Assembly (NCBI RefSeq): GCF_014323725.1
Contig: NZ_JABVED010000007.1
Span: 62,001-126,000 of the forward strand
Origin: Actinokineospora xionganensis
GTDB taxonomy: Bacteria > Actinomycetota > Actinomycetes > Mycobacteriales > Pseudonocardiaceae
Direction of reading: 5' to 3'
DNA length: 64,000 nt
Shown: positions 1 through 8,689 of the stretch, one piece after another
How positions within the stretch are numbered: position 1 is the stretch's first letter
Layout of the letters: each line of letters begins with the position of its first letter
Notes under the pieces: generated by a model
Databases searched by the model: none
Told to the model about the DNA's origin: nothing
The model's input: the letters and a program-made list of their open reading frames with translations, nothing else
Translations under genes and position numbers: made by a program

Positions 1-2
1 GA

Positions 3-746
3 GCCGACAGCTGCGCCGTCGCCTGCGCCGACCTGTTCCGCGGGGACGGCGAGATCCTGGCCAGCCCCATGGGCACCATGCCCACCCTGGGCGCTCGCCT
101 TGCCCGGTTGACCTTCGCCCCCGACCTGCTCATCTCCGACGGTGAGGCGATGCTGTTCGCCGACACACCGGCGCTGGGCACGGCAGGCCAGGTCGAGGGC
201 TGGCTGCCGTACCGGGCGGTGTTCGACGTGCTGGCCTGGGGCCGCAGACACGTCGTCATGGGCGCCAACCAGCTCGACCGGTTCGGCAACCAGAACATCT
301 CCTGCGTCGGCGACCACGCCCAACCCCAGCGCCAACTACTCGGAGTCCGCGGCGCTCCCGGCAACACGGTCAACCACCGAACGAGCTACTGGGTACCGAA
401 ACACAGCCCCCGCGTGTTCGTCGACCACGTCGACATGGTCTCCGGAGTCGGATACGACAAGGCAACCGGACCTTTCCACGACATCCACCGGGTCGTGACC
501 GACCTGGCCGTCCTCGACTTCAACACCCCAACTCACACCATGCGACTCGTGTCGGTGCATCCGGGCGTGACGGTCGCCGAGGTGCAAGCGGCGACGGGGT
601 TCGCTTTGTCCATTGAGGACGTGGTGGAAACCCGGCGGCCGACACCCGAGGAACTGACCCTGCTGCGCACCCTGGACCCCGACAACTTGCGCGAACGCGA
701 AGCCCCCACTCGCGAGCCCGCGGTTCAGCAGGCGACACTGCGATGA
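3..746 (+). CDS. ipdB: IpdB, beta subunit of the steroid ring-cleaving hydrolase (5' partial)
   Basis: The reading frame is open from the first bases of the window, so the start codon lies upstream; 247 residues are present, close to the full length of about 250 in the family. The frame opens with a stretch containing RGDGEILASPMG and then ARLARLTFAPDLLISDGEA, typical of the beta subunit of CoA-transferase-fold proteins and specifically of mycobacterial IpdB (Rv3552). IpdAB acts as a hydrolase that opens the last steroid ring (COCHEA-CoA) in ring C/D catabolism. ipdA is expected just upstream, outside the window. The gene is followed by a 170-base gap holding a repeat element and then ipdC on the same strand. 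Family assignment is strong; the exact substrate rests on homology. Confidence 0.9.
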   Translation, partial: ADSCAVACADLFRGDGEILASPMGTMPTLGARLARLTFAPDLLISDGEAMLFADTPALGTAGQVEGWLPYRAVFDVLAWGRRHVVMGANQLDRFGNQNISCVGDHAQPQRQLLGVRGAPGNTVNHRTSYWVPKHSPRVFVDHVDMVSGVGYDKATGPFHDIHRVVTDLAVLDFNTPTHTMRLVSVHPGVTVAEVQAATGFALSIEDVVETRRPTPEELTLLRTLDPDNLREREAPTREPAVQQATLR

Positions 747-813
747 ACTCGACGGCGCCGAGGCCAACCCAACAACCGAAGAGTTCTTGTTTTGCGACCG
801 AAACCCGAAAATC

Positions 814-924
814 GCAGCCCCCACCCGTCCCGGGGGGGACGTCCCTTGTCCAGCGCATCGGGGGTAGGGGTGCGGTGGGGGGTTGTGGATCTTCCTGTGG
901 ATAGCCGGAGGTAGGTGTGGATAA
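814..924. repeat. Dispersed repeat, copy 1 (between ipdB and ipdC)
   Basis: This 111-base G-rich stretch aligns along its length with the reverse complement of 11050-11161. Shared blocks include GCAGCCCCC at one end, a run of G followed by GACG or GACGTCCCTT, CCAG, ATCGGGGG, a second G-rich run, and TGTGGA-type motifs at the other end. It contains the ten-base palindrome GGGACGTCCC. Three TGTGGAT-type motifs lie at 883-890, 896-903 and 916-924; the last is the reverse complement of TTATCCACA. The element supplies the ribosome-binding site (907-911) and start codon of ipdC. No coding capacity or transposase is seen. Confidence 0.7.
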
Positions 925-1981
925 GTCGATGGAGACGGCGTTCACGCGGTTGGTTGGGGTTCGGTATCCGGTGGTGCAGACCGGGATGGGGTGGGTGGCC
1001 GGGCCTCGGCTGGTCGGTGCGGTGGCGCGGGCAGGCGGCTTGGGGATTCTCGCGTCGGCGACGATGACGTTCGACGAGCTGGCCAAGGCGATCGCGGAAA
1101 CCAAAGCGCGCACGGACGAGCCGTTCGGGGTCAATCTGCGGGCCGACGCGGTGGACGCCCCAGCGCGGGTGGAGCTGTTGATCCGTGAACGGGTCAAGGT
1201 CGCGTCGTTCGCGTTGGCGCCCACGAGAGAGCTCATCGCGAAGCTCAAGGACCACGAGGTCGTCGTCATCCCCTCCGTCGGGGCCGCACGGCACGCTGAG
1301 AAGGTGGCGGCCTGGGGCGCGGACGCGGTCATCGTGCAGGGCGGCGAAGGTGGCGGGCACACCGGGTCGGTGGCCACCACCCTGCTACTTCCGTCCGTTG
1401 TGGACAGTGTGGACATTCCGGTGGTCGCCGCCGGTGGGTTCTTCGACGGCCGTGGACTCGTGGCCGCCCTGTCCTACGGCGCGGCCGGGATCGCCATGGG
1501 GACGAGGTTTCTCCTCACCCAGGAGAGCACCGTGCCCGACGAGGTGAAGCGCGCCTATCTCGAGCGGGGGCTCGACGGCACGGTCGTCAGCACCCGCGTC
1601 GACGGCATGCCTCATCGGGTGCTGCGCACCGAACTGGTGGACAGGCTTGAGAAGTCCGGCCGAATCCGGGGCCTGGCCGCCGCCGCCCGCAACGCCATCC
1701 GGTTCCGCGCGCTGACGAAGCTGAGCTGGTCGGCGATGGCCCGCGAAGGCCTGGCCATGCGCCACGGCAGGGAACTGAGCTGGTCGCAGGTGATCATGGC
1801 CGCGAACACGCCGATGCTGCTCCGCGCGGGTCTGGTCGAGGGCAACACCGACGCGGGGGTGCTGGCGGGCGGGCAGGTCGTCGGCCTGCTCGACGATCTC
1901 CCGACCTGCGCGGACCTGATCGACACGATCATGACCCGGGCCCACGAGACCCTCGAGCGGCTGGCGAAACTCAACGCCTAG
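917..1981 (+). CDS. ipdC: IpdC, FMN-dependent steroid ring C/D reductase-type enzyme (nitronate monooxygenase family)
   Basis: A 354-residue TIM-barrel protein of the nitronate monooxygenase / 2-nitropropane dioxygenase family. Visible family features are the N-terminal VRYPVVQTGMGWVAGPRLV segment, the QGGEGGGHTG flavin-phosphate loop near residues 137-146, and AAGGFFDGRGL followed by GTRFLLTQES. The position after ipdB and the family match Mycobacterium tuberculosis Rv3553 (IpdC), needed for the redox step that prepares ring C for cleavage in the HIP pathway. The GTG start at 917 has GGAGG five bases upstream; an in-frame ATG at 929 would be too far from it. The ribosome-binding site lies inside the dispersed repeat. 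The gene converges with the WS/DGAT gene, only eight bases away. Confidence 0.87.
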   Translation: MDKSMETAFTRLVGVRYPVVQTGMGWVAGPRLVGAVARAGGLGILASATMTFDELAKAIAETKARTDEPFGVNLRADAVDAPARVELLIRERVKVASFALAPTRELIAKLKDHEVVVIPSVGAARHAEKVAAWGADAVIVQGGEGGGHTGSVATTLLLPSVVDSVDIPVVAAGGFFDGRGLVAALSYGAAGIAMGTRFLLTQESTVPDEVKRAYLERGLDGTVVSTRVDGMPHRVLRTELVDRLEKSGRIRGLAAAARNAIRFRALTKLSWSAMAREGLAMRHGRELSWSQVIMAANTPMLLRAGLVEGNTDAGVLAGGQVVGLLDDLPTCADLIDTIMTRAHETLERLAKLNA

Positions 1982-1989
1982 GCAGCCCG

Positions 1990-3363
1990 TCAGACGAGTT
2001 CCTTCTCCATCGCCGCCAAGCCCGTCTCCAGGTGCGTCAGCAGCCGCTGCAGGTGCGGGACCGTTCGACGGCAGCCGGTCAGGCCGAACTCCAGGCTGCC
2101 GTCGTAGCTGGTCACCGTGATGTTGAGCGCCTGCCCCTCGTACGGGATCGACACCGGGTACACGCCCTCCATCCGCGCGCCATTCCAGTACAGCGGCCGC
2201 TTCGGGCCAGGCACGTTCGAGATCAGCAGGTTGAACGCCGGTGGGGTGAGCTTCTGCGCGCCGGGCACCAGGGCCACCGCGAGCGGGGCGAACGGGATGG
2301 CGCTGAGCGCGGTGATCTGCAGCTGGCTCATGCCGCTGTAGAACTGCTTGCCGCGGCGCATCGACTCCGAGATGGCGGCGAGGCGGTCGACCGGGTCCTC
2401 GACGTCGGTGGCCAGGGTGCACAGGATCAGGCCGACAGCGTTGCCGCCCGCTTCCCCGTCGCTGTCCGAGCGCAGGGAGATCGGGACGGCGGCGACCAGC
2501 GGCTTGTCCGGCAGCGCGCCGAGTTCGATCATGTACTCGCGCAGCGCGCCCGCGCACATGGCCAGCATGACGTCGTTGACGGTGGCGCCCGCGGCGACCC
2601 CGACGGCCCGGATGCGGTCCATCGGCCAGCCCTGGGCGGCGAAGCGGCGCGCGCCGGTGATCGGGACGTTGAACATCGACTTCGGGGCCTCGAAAGGCAG
2701 CGTCGCGGACTGCTCCTGAAACACCTGATTGGCGTAGCGGACGACCGCCGGGGCCAGGCTGATCACGTCGCGGAACGCGCCGAAGGCGTTGGCGATCCCA
2801 CTGAGCGGCGGCCCTTCGCGGCCGCGTGGCGCCGAAGCCGCGTCCGTGCGCATCCGCGGGGACCACGGGGGACGCATGTTGCGCTCGTCCGGATCCTCCG
2901 ACAGCGACTTCTGCAGCAGGCGCAGCGCGGACACGCCGTCTACCAGCGCGTGGTGGACCTTCGTGTAGACGGCGAAGCGGTTCTCCGACAGCCCGTCGAT
3001 CAGGTGCGCCTCCCACAGGGGGCGGTGCCGGTCGAGCAGCGAGCCGTGCAGCCGCGACACCAGCTCCAGCAGCTGACGGACCTGGCCTGGCGCGGGCAGC
3101 GCGGACAACCGGACGTGGTATTCAAGATCGATGTCGTCGTCGTTGGCCCAGGCGAGTGGCCCGACGGTGCCGATCCCGCGCGGCCTGCGCCGAAACAGCG
3201 ACCGGATGTCGACTTCGGACAGCAGCTCGCGGTGCAGGTTGCCCACGAAGTCCGGCCCGGCGCCTTCCGGACGCTGGAACAGCTGCAGCCCGCCGACGTG
3301 CAGGGGATGCTCCCGCGACTCGCCGAGCAGGAACATCGAATCCGTCACGGGCATCATCGCCAT
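1990..3363 (-). CDS. Wax ester synthase / diacylglycerol acyltransferase (WS/DGAT)
   Basis: A 457-residue member of the bacterial WS/DGAT family, which esterifies acyl-CoA with diacylglycerol or fatty alcohol to make storage lipid. The catalytic HHxxxDG motif reads HHALVDG at residues 137-143. The N-terminal PVTDSMFLLGESREHPLHVG and the C-terminal FNLLISNVPGP segment are also family hallmarks. The ATG start has GGAGG six bases upstream. It lies 65 bases downstream of fadA6 on the same strand, so it may be the last gene of the fadE30-ipdF-kstR2-fadA6 operon. The gap contains an imperfect inverted repeat CCACT-gcga-AGTGG (3406-3419) that could instead mark its own promoter. Substrate preference cannot be read from sequence. 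Confidence 0.88.
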   Translation of the reverse strand: MAMMPVTDSMFLLGESREHPLHVGGLQLFQRPEGAGPDFVGNLHRELLSEVDIRSLFRRRPRGIGTVGPLAWANDDDIDLEYHVRLSALPAPGQVRQLLELVSRLHGSLLDRHRPLWEAHLIDGLSENRFAVYTKVHHALVDGVSALRLLQKSLSEDPDERNMRPPWSPRMRTDAASAPRGREGPPLSGIANAFGAFRDVISLAPAVVRYANQVFQEQSATLPFEAPKSMFNVPITGARRFAAQGWPMDRIRAVGVAAGATVNDVMLAMCAGALREYMIELGALPDKPLVAAVPISLRSDSDGEAGGNAVGLILCTLATDVEDPVDRLAAISESMRRGKQFYSGMSQLQITALSAIPFAPLAVALVPGAQKLTPPAFNLLISNVPGPKRPLYWNGARMEGVYPVSIPYEGQALNITVTSYDGSLEFGLTGCRRTVPHLQRLLTHLETGLAAMEKELV

Positions 3364-3428
3364 CGCGTTCCTCCTGGTTCGGGTGGTCCCGAAGGGTCAA
3401 CGCTGCCACTGCGAAGTGGTTACCGCAA

Positions 3429-4583
3429 TCAACCGAGACGTTCGACAATGGTGACGTTGGCCTGGCCGCCACCTTCGCACATCGTCTGCAGGCCGAACCG
3501 GCCGCCGGTGCGTTCGAGTTCGTGCAGCAGAGTGGTGAAGAGCTTGGTTCCGGTTGCGCCGATCGGGTGTCCCAACGCGATCCCGCCGCCGTTGACGTTG
3601 ACCTTCGCCGGGTCCGCGCCGGTCTCCCTGATCCACGCGAGCGGCACGCTGGCGAACGCCTCGTTCACCTCGAACAGGTCGATATCCGAAATGGACATTC
3701 CGGCCCGGTCCAGGGCGAACCGGGTCGCGCGGATCGGCGCGGTGAGCATGTAGACCGGGTCGTCGCCGCGCGCGGACAAATGGTGGATACGCGCGCGCGG
3801 GGTGAGGCCGTGCTCTTTGACCGCGCGTTCGGATGCGACCAGGACCGCGCTTGCGGCGTCGGAGATCTGGCTGGCCATGGCGGCGGTGGAGATCCCGCCC
3901 TCGCGCAGCGGCTTGAGGCCTGCCATCTTCTCCAGGGACGTGTCCCGACGCGGACCCTCATCGACCCGGGCATCGCCCAACGGGACGATCTCGCGGTCGA
4001 ACCGGCCCGCGTCGATCGCGGCCACCGCGCGCTGGTGGCTGGTGAGCGCGAACCCTTCCAACTCCTCGCGCCCGATCTCCCAGCGCTCGGCGATCAGGTC
4101 GGCCGAGCGGAACTGGTCGACCTCCTCGGCTCCGTATCGGGCGGCCCAGCCGGTCGAGCCCGACATCGGGGTCGGGAAGCCGAACTGGTGCCCTACGGTC
4201 ATCGCCGAGCCGATCGGGATCTGGCTCATGCTCTGCACCCCACCTGCGACGACCATGTCGGCGGTGCCGCTGAGCACGGCCTGCGCGGCGAAGTGCAGCG
4301 CCTGCTGGCTCGACCCGCACTGCCGGTCGACGGTCACCCCCGGCACCTCGTCGCTGAACCCGGCGGCCAGCCAGGACAGCCGGGCCACGTCGCCTGCCTG
4401 CGGGCCGATGGTGTCGACACAGCCGAAGACCACGTCGTCGACCGCCGCCGGGTCCACCTCCGTCCGACCCATGAGCGCGCGCAACACGTGTGCGCCGAGG
4501 TCGAGCGGGTGCACGCCGCTGAGGGCTCCCCCGCGCCTGCCGGTGGGCGTGCGCAGGGCGTCGACGATGTAGGCCTCGGCCAC
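3429..4583 (-). CDS. fadA6: FadA6, thiolase of steroid ring C/D beta-oxidation
   Basis: A 384-residue thiolase. The nucleophilic cysteine sits in DRQCGSSQQ (Cys89), the catalytic histidine in GGIALGHPIGATG (about His339) and the second cysteine in TMCEGGG (about Cys369), so all active-site residues are present. Overall similarity as I recall it is highest to mycobacterial FadA6 (Rv3556c), a KstR2-regulated thiolase acting on the acyl-CoAs released after ring C/D opening. The start chosen is GTG at 4583, with AAGGAG five bases upstream; a GTG six bases earlier would overlap that site. It overlaps nothing but follows the kstR2 stop by two bases, indicating one transcript. Confidence 0.9.
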   Translation of the reverse strand: MAEAYIVDALRTPTGRRGGALSGVHPLDLGAHVLRALMGRTEVDPAAVDDVVFGCVDTIGPQAGDVARLSWLAAGFSDEVPGVTVDRQCGSSQQALHFAAQAVLSGTADMVVAGGVQSMSQIPIGSAMTVGHQFGFPTPMSGSTGWAARYGAEEVDQFRSADLIAERWEIGREELEGFALTSHQRAVAAIDAGRFDREIVPLGDARVDEGPRRDTSLEKMAGLKPLREGGISTAAMASQISDAASAVLVASERAVKEHGLTPRARIHHLSARGDDPVYMLTAPIRATRFALDRAGMSISDIDLFEVNEAFASVPLAWIRETGADPAKVNVNGGGIALGHPIGATGTKLFTTLLHELERTGGRFGLQTMCEGGGQANVTIVERLG

Positions 4584-4585
4584 GA

Positions 4586-5194
4586 TCACTCCTTCGTCTT
4601 GGTGGCGATCCCGTCCAGGAGGATGCCCAGGTACTGCCTGGCGACGTCGTCGTGGCCGAGTGGGCCGCCGGGGCTGTACCAGCGGACGGCGACCCAGACG
4701 GTGTCGCGCAGAAAGCGGTAGGCGACCTCGATGTCGAGGTCGGGGCGGAACGCGCCGCGGGCGATGCCGTCGCTGAGGATGGTCGACCACATCTTGCGGA
4801 ACTGGACGTTGCGTTCCTCGATGTAGCCGAACCGCTCGAACTCGGCGAGGTACCCGGCTTCGTTCTGGTAGATCGCGACCTCGGCGTGCCGCTCGTCGAT
4901 CGCGGCGAAGGAGGCGACGACGATCGCCTCAAGGGTCTCGCGGGGGCCGAGGCCGCGGGCGAGGATCTCGTCGTAGCGGCCGAAGAGGGCGTCGAGGAAG
5001 CCGGTCAGGATCTCGTCCACCATCGACTCTTTGGAGTCGAAGTGGTGGTAGAGACTGCCGGAGAGGATGCCCGCCCGGTCGGCGATGTCGCGGACCGTGG
5101 TGGCCCGGAACCCGCGCTCGGCGAACATGTCGGCGGCGAGCGCGAGCAGCTCGGCGCGTCTGCCGGTGCCCTCGGACGGCTTCCGTTCTCGCAT
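4586..5194 (-). CDS. kstR2: KstR2, TetR-family repressor of ring C/D genes
   Basis: A 202-residue TetR-family protein. The helix-turn-helix occupies about residues 12-58, including AERGFRATTVRDIADRAGILSGSLYHHF; the rest is the ligand domain with the IEERNVQFRKMWSTIL and DTVWVAVRWYSPGGPL segments shared with mycobacterial KstR2 (Rv3557c). KstR2 responds to HIP-CoA made by FadD3 and represses genes for rings C and D. A perfect copy of its operator is present at 7147-7160, between fadE30 and fadD3, and would control the operon that contains kstR2 itself (autoregulation). The ATG at 5194 is preferred over an upstream in-frame extension with no family similarity. Confidence 0.92.
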   Translation of the reverse strand: MRERKPSEGTGRRAELLALAADMFAERGFRATTVRDIADRAGILSGSLYHHFDSKESMVDEILTGFLDALFGRYDEILARGLGPRETLEAIVVASFAAIDERHAEVAIYQNEAGYLAEFERFGYIEERNVQFRKMWSTILSDGIARGAFRPDLDIEVAYRFLRDTVWVAVRWYSPGGPLGHDDVARQYLGILLDGIATKTKE

Positions 5195-5213
5195 GTCAGG
5201 GGTGTTCCTTCGC

Positions 5214-5993
5214 TCAGGGGTGCTGGCTGCTGACCGAGATGACCTCGCCGGTGAGGTAGGACGCGTAGTCCCCGGCCAGGAACACCATGACATTGGCGAC
5301 TTCCCACGGCTCGGCGGCCCTGCCGAACGCCTCCCGGCCCGCCAGTTCGGTGAGCAGCTCATCGCTGGTCACCTTGGCCAGGAAGGGATGCATGGCCAGG
5401 CTGGGCGCGACTGCGTTCACCCGGATGCCGTGTTCGGCGACGTCGACCGCGGTGCACCTGGTCAGCGCCATCACCCCCGCCTTGGCCGCCGCATAGTGGG
5501 CTTGGCCCTGCTGGGCGCGCCAGCCGATGACGGAGGCGTTGTTGACGATCGACCCGCCGCCGCCCTGGGCGATGAACCGCCGGACCGCGGCCCGGGTGCA
5601 GCGGAAGGTGCCGTTGAGGGTGACGTCGAGGACCCGGGACCACTCGTCGTCCGCCATGTCCACAATGGACTTGGTGCCGCCGAGGCCCGCGTTGTTGACC
5701 AGGACGTCGATGCGGCCGAAGTGCCCGGCTGCCCCGTCGATCAAGGCCTGCACGTGGGTCTCGTCGGTGACGTCGCAGACCAGCGAGTGCACCTTGCCGG
5801 GGTGGTCGGCGGCGAGCTTCGCGGCGGTCTCGGCCAGCCGGCGCTCGTGCCAGTCGCTGACGACGACCTTCGCGCCCTCCTCCAGCGCGCGGCGGGCGAC
5901 CGCGGAGCCGATGCCGGTGCCCGCGGCGGCGGTGACGACGACGACCTTGCTGTCGAGCAGGGCGTGCCCGGCCGGGTAGGACGGAACGTTCAT
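5214..5993 (-). CDS. ipdF: IpdF, short-chain dehydrogenase of the HIP pathway
   Basis: A 259-residue short-chain dehydrogenase/reductase. The nucleotide-binding motif TAAAGTGIGS is at residues 21-30, NNAG at 100-103, and the catalytic Ser154, Tyr167 and Lys171 (YAAAK) are present. It matches Rv3559c (IpdF), which oxidises the 5-hydroxy group of 5-OH-HIC-CoA during ring C/D catabolism. The ATG at 5993 overlaps the fadE30 stop codon (ATGA), showing translational coupling. kstR2 follows after 19 bases. Confidence 0.9.
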   Translation of the reverse strand: MNVPSYPAGHALLDSKVVVVTAAAGTGIGSAVARRALEEGAKVVVSDWHERRLAETAAKLAADHPGKVHSLVCDVTDETHVQALIDGAAGHFGRIDVLVNNAGLGGTKSIVDMADDEWSRVLDVTLNGTFRCTRAAVRRFIAQGGGGSIVNNASVIGWRAQQGQAHYAAAKAGVMALTRCTAVDVAEHGIRVNAVAPSLAMHPFLAKVTSDELLTELAGREAFGRAAEPWEVANVMVFLAGDYASYLTGEVISVSSQHP

Positions 5994-7108
5994 GCGCGGG
6001 CCTCTCGCGGCAGGCCGAGCACGCGCTCGGCGATGATGTTGCGCTGGATCTCGTCGGAGCCGCCGTAGATCGTGTCGGCCCGGCTGAACAGGAACAGCCG
6101 CTGCCACTCGTCGAGACCGTCCGGAGTGAGCATCGACGCCGCGCCGACCACATCCATGGCGAGTTCGCCAAGGCCGCGGTGCCACCGGGACCAGACGAGC
6201 TTCGCGACGGAGGCATCGGTGCCGCGCACGGCGTAGGCGCACATGACCTCCAGGCCGACGCGCGCGCGTGCGAGTCGTTCGGAGATGGCCGGGTCCTCCG
6301 CCGCGCCATTGCGAAGAGCCAGATCGGCGAGGGCGTCGAGTTCACGGCGGAAGCCGACCTGCTGGCCGAGGGTGGCCACGCCACGCTCGAAGGACAGCGT
6401 GCCCATGGCGACCTTCCAGCCGCCTCCGGGCTCGCCGACCACAAGGTCGGCGGCGGTGCGGGCACCGTCGAAGAAGACCTCGTTGAACTCCGACGTGCCG
6501 GTGAGCTGGACGATCGGGCGGACCTCGATGCCGGGCTGGTCCATGGGGACGAGCAGGTAGGACAGGCCGTGGTGGCGCTGCGAACCCGGTTCGGTGCGGG
6601 CGATCACGAAACACCAGTCGGCCAGGTGCGCGAGTGAGGTCCACACCTTCTGCCCGGTGATCACCCAGTCGTCGCCGTCGCGGCGGGCTGAGGTGTGCAC
6701 CGCCGCGAGGTCGGAGCCGGCGTTCGGCTCGGAGTAGCCCTGGCACCACAGCTCGCGGACCTGCCGAATGCCCGGAAGAAAACGTTTGCGCTGCTCGTCG
6801 GTGCCGAACGCGAGCAGGGTCGGGCCGAGTAGTTCCTCGCCGATGTGGCTGACCCGGGCGGGCGCGTCGGCGCGGGCGTACTCCTCGTGGAAGGCGATCT
6901 GGTCGGCCAGGCTCGCGGCCCGGCCACCGTGTTCGACCGGCCAGCCCAGGCAGGTCCAGCCCGCGGCGGCGAGGTGGCGGTCCCAGGCGATGCGCTCGTC
7001 GAAGGCCTCGTGCTCGCGGCCCGGTCCGCCGAGTCCGCGCAGGTGGCGGTACTCGCCTGCGAGGTTGTCGGCCAGCCACTCCCGCGCCGATGCCCGAAAA
7101 TCGTCCAC
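5990..7108 (-). CDS. fadE30: FadE30, acyl-CoA dehydrogenase for HIP-CoA
   Basis: A 372-residue acyl-CoA dehydrogenase. It shows the ordered family segments: WCQGYSEPNAGSDLA in the FAD/substrate region, TGQKVWTSLAH, and the C-terminal DTIYGGSDEIQRNIIAERVLGLPRE. It corresponds to Rv3560c (FadE30), which introduces the first double bond into the propanoate side chain of HIP-CoA. It is the first gene of an operon with ipdF, kstR2, fadA6 and perhaps WS/DGAT. The GTG at 7108 has GGAGG five bases upstream and is preferred to a GTG at 7114 that overlaps the ribosome-binding site. Divergently transcribed fadD3 shares the KstR2 operator. Confidence 0.91.
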   Translation of the reverse strand: MDDFRASAREWLADNLAGEYRHLRGLGGPGREHEAFDERIAWDRHLAAAGWTCLGWPVEHGGRAASLADQIAFHEEYARADAPARVSHIGEELLGPTLLAFGTDEQRKRFLPGIRQVRELWCQGYSEPNAGSDLAAVHTSARRDGDDWVITGQKVWTSLAHLADWCFVIARTEPGSQRHHGLSYLLVPMDQPGIEVRPIVQLTGTSEFNEVFFDGARTAADLVVGEPGGGWKVAMGTLSFERGVATLGQQVGFRRELDALADLALRNGAAEDPAISERLARARVGLEVMCAYAVRGTDASVAKLVWSRWHRGLGELAMDVVGAASMLTPDGLDEWQRLFLFSRADTIYGGSDEIQRNIIAERVLGLPREARA

Positions 7109-7146
7109 GCGCACCTCCGCTCTTGCTCCCGTCGGTACAGTAGCCT

Positions 7147-7160
7147 ACCAAGCACTTGCT
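7147..7160. promoter_or_regulatory. KstR2 operator, fadE30/fadD3 divergent promoter
   Basis: The 14 bases ACCAAGCACTTGCT fit the published KstR2 consensus AnCAAGnnCTTGnT at every defined position. The site lies in the 66-base gap between fadE30 and fadD3 and would repress both directions. It ends 14 bases before the fadD3 start codon. Confidence 0.9.
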
Positions 7161-7174
7161 TTGGAGGAGGTTGG

Positions 7175-8689
7175 GTGACGACCACCACCCCGGCGGCGTT
7201 ACGCGCGGCGGCCGAGCGGTTCGGCGACGGCGAGGCGGTCGCGGACGGCTCGGTCCGACTGAGCTGGCGCGAGCTGCTCACGGCCGCCGAGACGGTGGCC
7301 CGGGCCTTGATCGCCGAGGGCCTCGAACCCGGCGACCGAGTCGCCCTCTGCGCGCCGAACACGCACCACTGGGTGGCCGCGGTGCTGGGCGCGCAGTACG
7401 CCGGATGCGTGGCGGTGCCGATCAACACGCGGTTCACCGGGCCGGAGATGACCGAGATCCTGACCCGCAGCCGGGCACGGGCACTGTTCGTCGTGGGGAC
7501 GTTCCTTGGGGTGAACCGGCTCTCGCGGGTGCGGGCCGCCCTTGACGGGATGACCGTCATCCGGATTCCCGGCGAGGGCGACCGGCCTTCACCCGATGTG
7601 ATCGAGTGGGATGCGCTGGACGCGGTCGCCGAGCGGGTCCCGGTCGAGGTGGCGCGGGCGCGGGCAGGCACGGTGACGCCCGACCAGATCTCCGACATCC
7701 TGTTCACCTCCGGCACGACCGGGCACAGCAAAGGCGCGATCACCGCGCACCGGCAGGCGCTGGGCGTGGCCGCGGCGTGGGTCGAGTGCGGCGAGGTGAC
7801 GTCGGCCGACCGGTACCTGATCGTCAACCCGTTCTTCCACAGCTTCGGCTACAAGGCGGGCATCCTGGCCGCGCTGCTCAGCGGGGCCACGATCGTGCCG
7901 CAGGCAGTGTTCGACCTCGACCGGACGCTGGAACTGGTGGAGCGCGAGCGGATCACCGTGCTCCCCGGGCCGCCGACGATCTATCAGACGATGCTCGACC
8001 GTCCGGGCACGCGCCCGTCGACGCTGCGCCTGGCGGTGACCGGGGCCGCGCCGGTGCCGGTCGTGTTGGTGCAGCGGATGCGCTCGGAGCTGAGCTTCCA
8101 GACGGTGTTGACCGCGTACGGACTGACCGAGGCGGTCGTGGTGACGATGTGCCGACCCGGTGACGCGCCGGAGATCGTCTCCCGCACGTCCGGCCGGGCG
8201 GTCGCCGGGTTCGAGGTGCGCGTCGCCGAGGACACCAGGGAGATCCTGGTGCGCGGGCCCAACGTCATGCTCGGCTACCTCGACGATCCCGAGGCGACCG
8301 CACAGGCCGTCGACGCCGAAGGATGGCTGCACACCGGCGATATCGGCGTGCTCGACGCCGACGGATACCTCACGATCACCGACCGGCTCAAGGACATGTA
8401 CGTGTGCGGCGGGTTCAACGTGTACCCGGTGGAGGTCGAGCAGGTGCTCGCCCGACTGCCGGGAGTGTCGGAGTGCGCGGTGGTCGGGGTGCCGCACGAG
8501 CGGCTCGGCGAGGTCGGCCGGGCGCACATCATCCTGAGCCCGGGGGCCGCATTGTCCACTGAGGACGTCCTGGCGCACTGCGCCGAACGGCTGGCCAACT
8601 ACAAGATCCCGCGCTCGGTCGAGTTCCGGACCGACTTGCCGCGCAACGCCACCGGAAAGATTCTGAAGAGAATGCTGAGGGACACATGA
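7175..8689 (+). CDS. fadD3: FadD3, HIP-CoA synthetase
   Basis: A 504-residue AMP-forming acyl-CoA ligase, the same size as mycobacterial FadD3 (Rv3561). The ATP-binding motif FTSGTTGHSKGA is at about residues 178-189, YGLTEA and the GWLHTGDIG segment follow, and the adenylation lysine is in NATGKILK (about Lys495). FadD3 activates HIP (the indanedione propanoate left after ring A/B removal); the CoA product is the effector of KstR2. The GTG start at 7175 has a GGAGGAGG ribosome-binding site. Codon 9 is the rare TTA. The gene opens an operon with an enoyl-CoA hydratase, fadE31 and fadE32, joined by ATGA overlaps. Confidence 0.93.
   Translation: MTTTTPAALRAAAERFGDGEAVADGSVRLSWRELLTAAETVARALIAEGLEPGDRVALCAPNTHHWVAAVLGAQYAGCVAVPINTRFTGPEMTEILTRSRARALFVVGTFLGVNRLSRVRAALDGMTVIRIPGEGDRPSPDVIEWDALDAVAERVPVEVARARAGTVTPDQISDILFTSGTTGHSKGAITAHRQALGVAAAWVECGEVTSADRYLIVNPFFHSFGYKAGILAALLSGATIVPQAVFDLDRTLELVERERITVLPGPPTIYQTMLDRPGTRPSTLRLAVTGAAPVPVVLVQRMRSELSFQTVLTAYGLTEAVVVTMCRPGDAPEIVSRTSGRAVAGFEVRVAEDTREILVRGPNVMLGYLDDPEATAQAVDAEGWLHTGDIGVLDADGYLTITDRLKDMYVCGGFNVYPVEVEQVLARLPGVSECAVVGVPHERLGEVGRAHIILSPGAALSTEDVLAHCAERLANYKIPRSVEFRTDLPRNATGKILKRMLRDT

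Noticed and set aside
814-924. A chromosomal origin suggested by DnaA-box-like motifs
   Set aside because: Only a few motifs are present and no dnaA, dnaN or related gene is nearby; a real origin has many boxes.
1385-3016. Long open frame on the minus strand opposite ipdC and overlapping the WS/DGAT gene
   Set aside because: It is Arg/Gly/Pro-rich with no family similarity, a typical shadow in high-GC DNA of real genes in other frames.
2826-4721. Long plus-strand frame opposite fadA6 and the WS/DGAT gene
   Set aside because: It has no ribosome-binding site and no domain, and the opposite strand carries two full enzymes.
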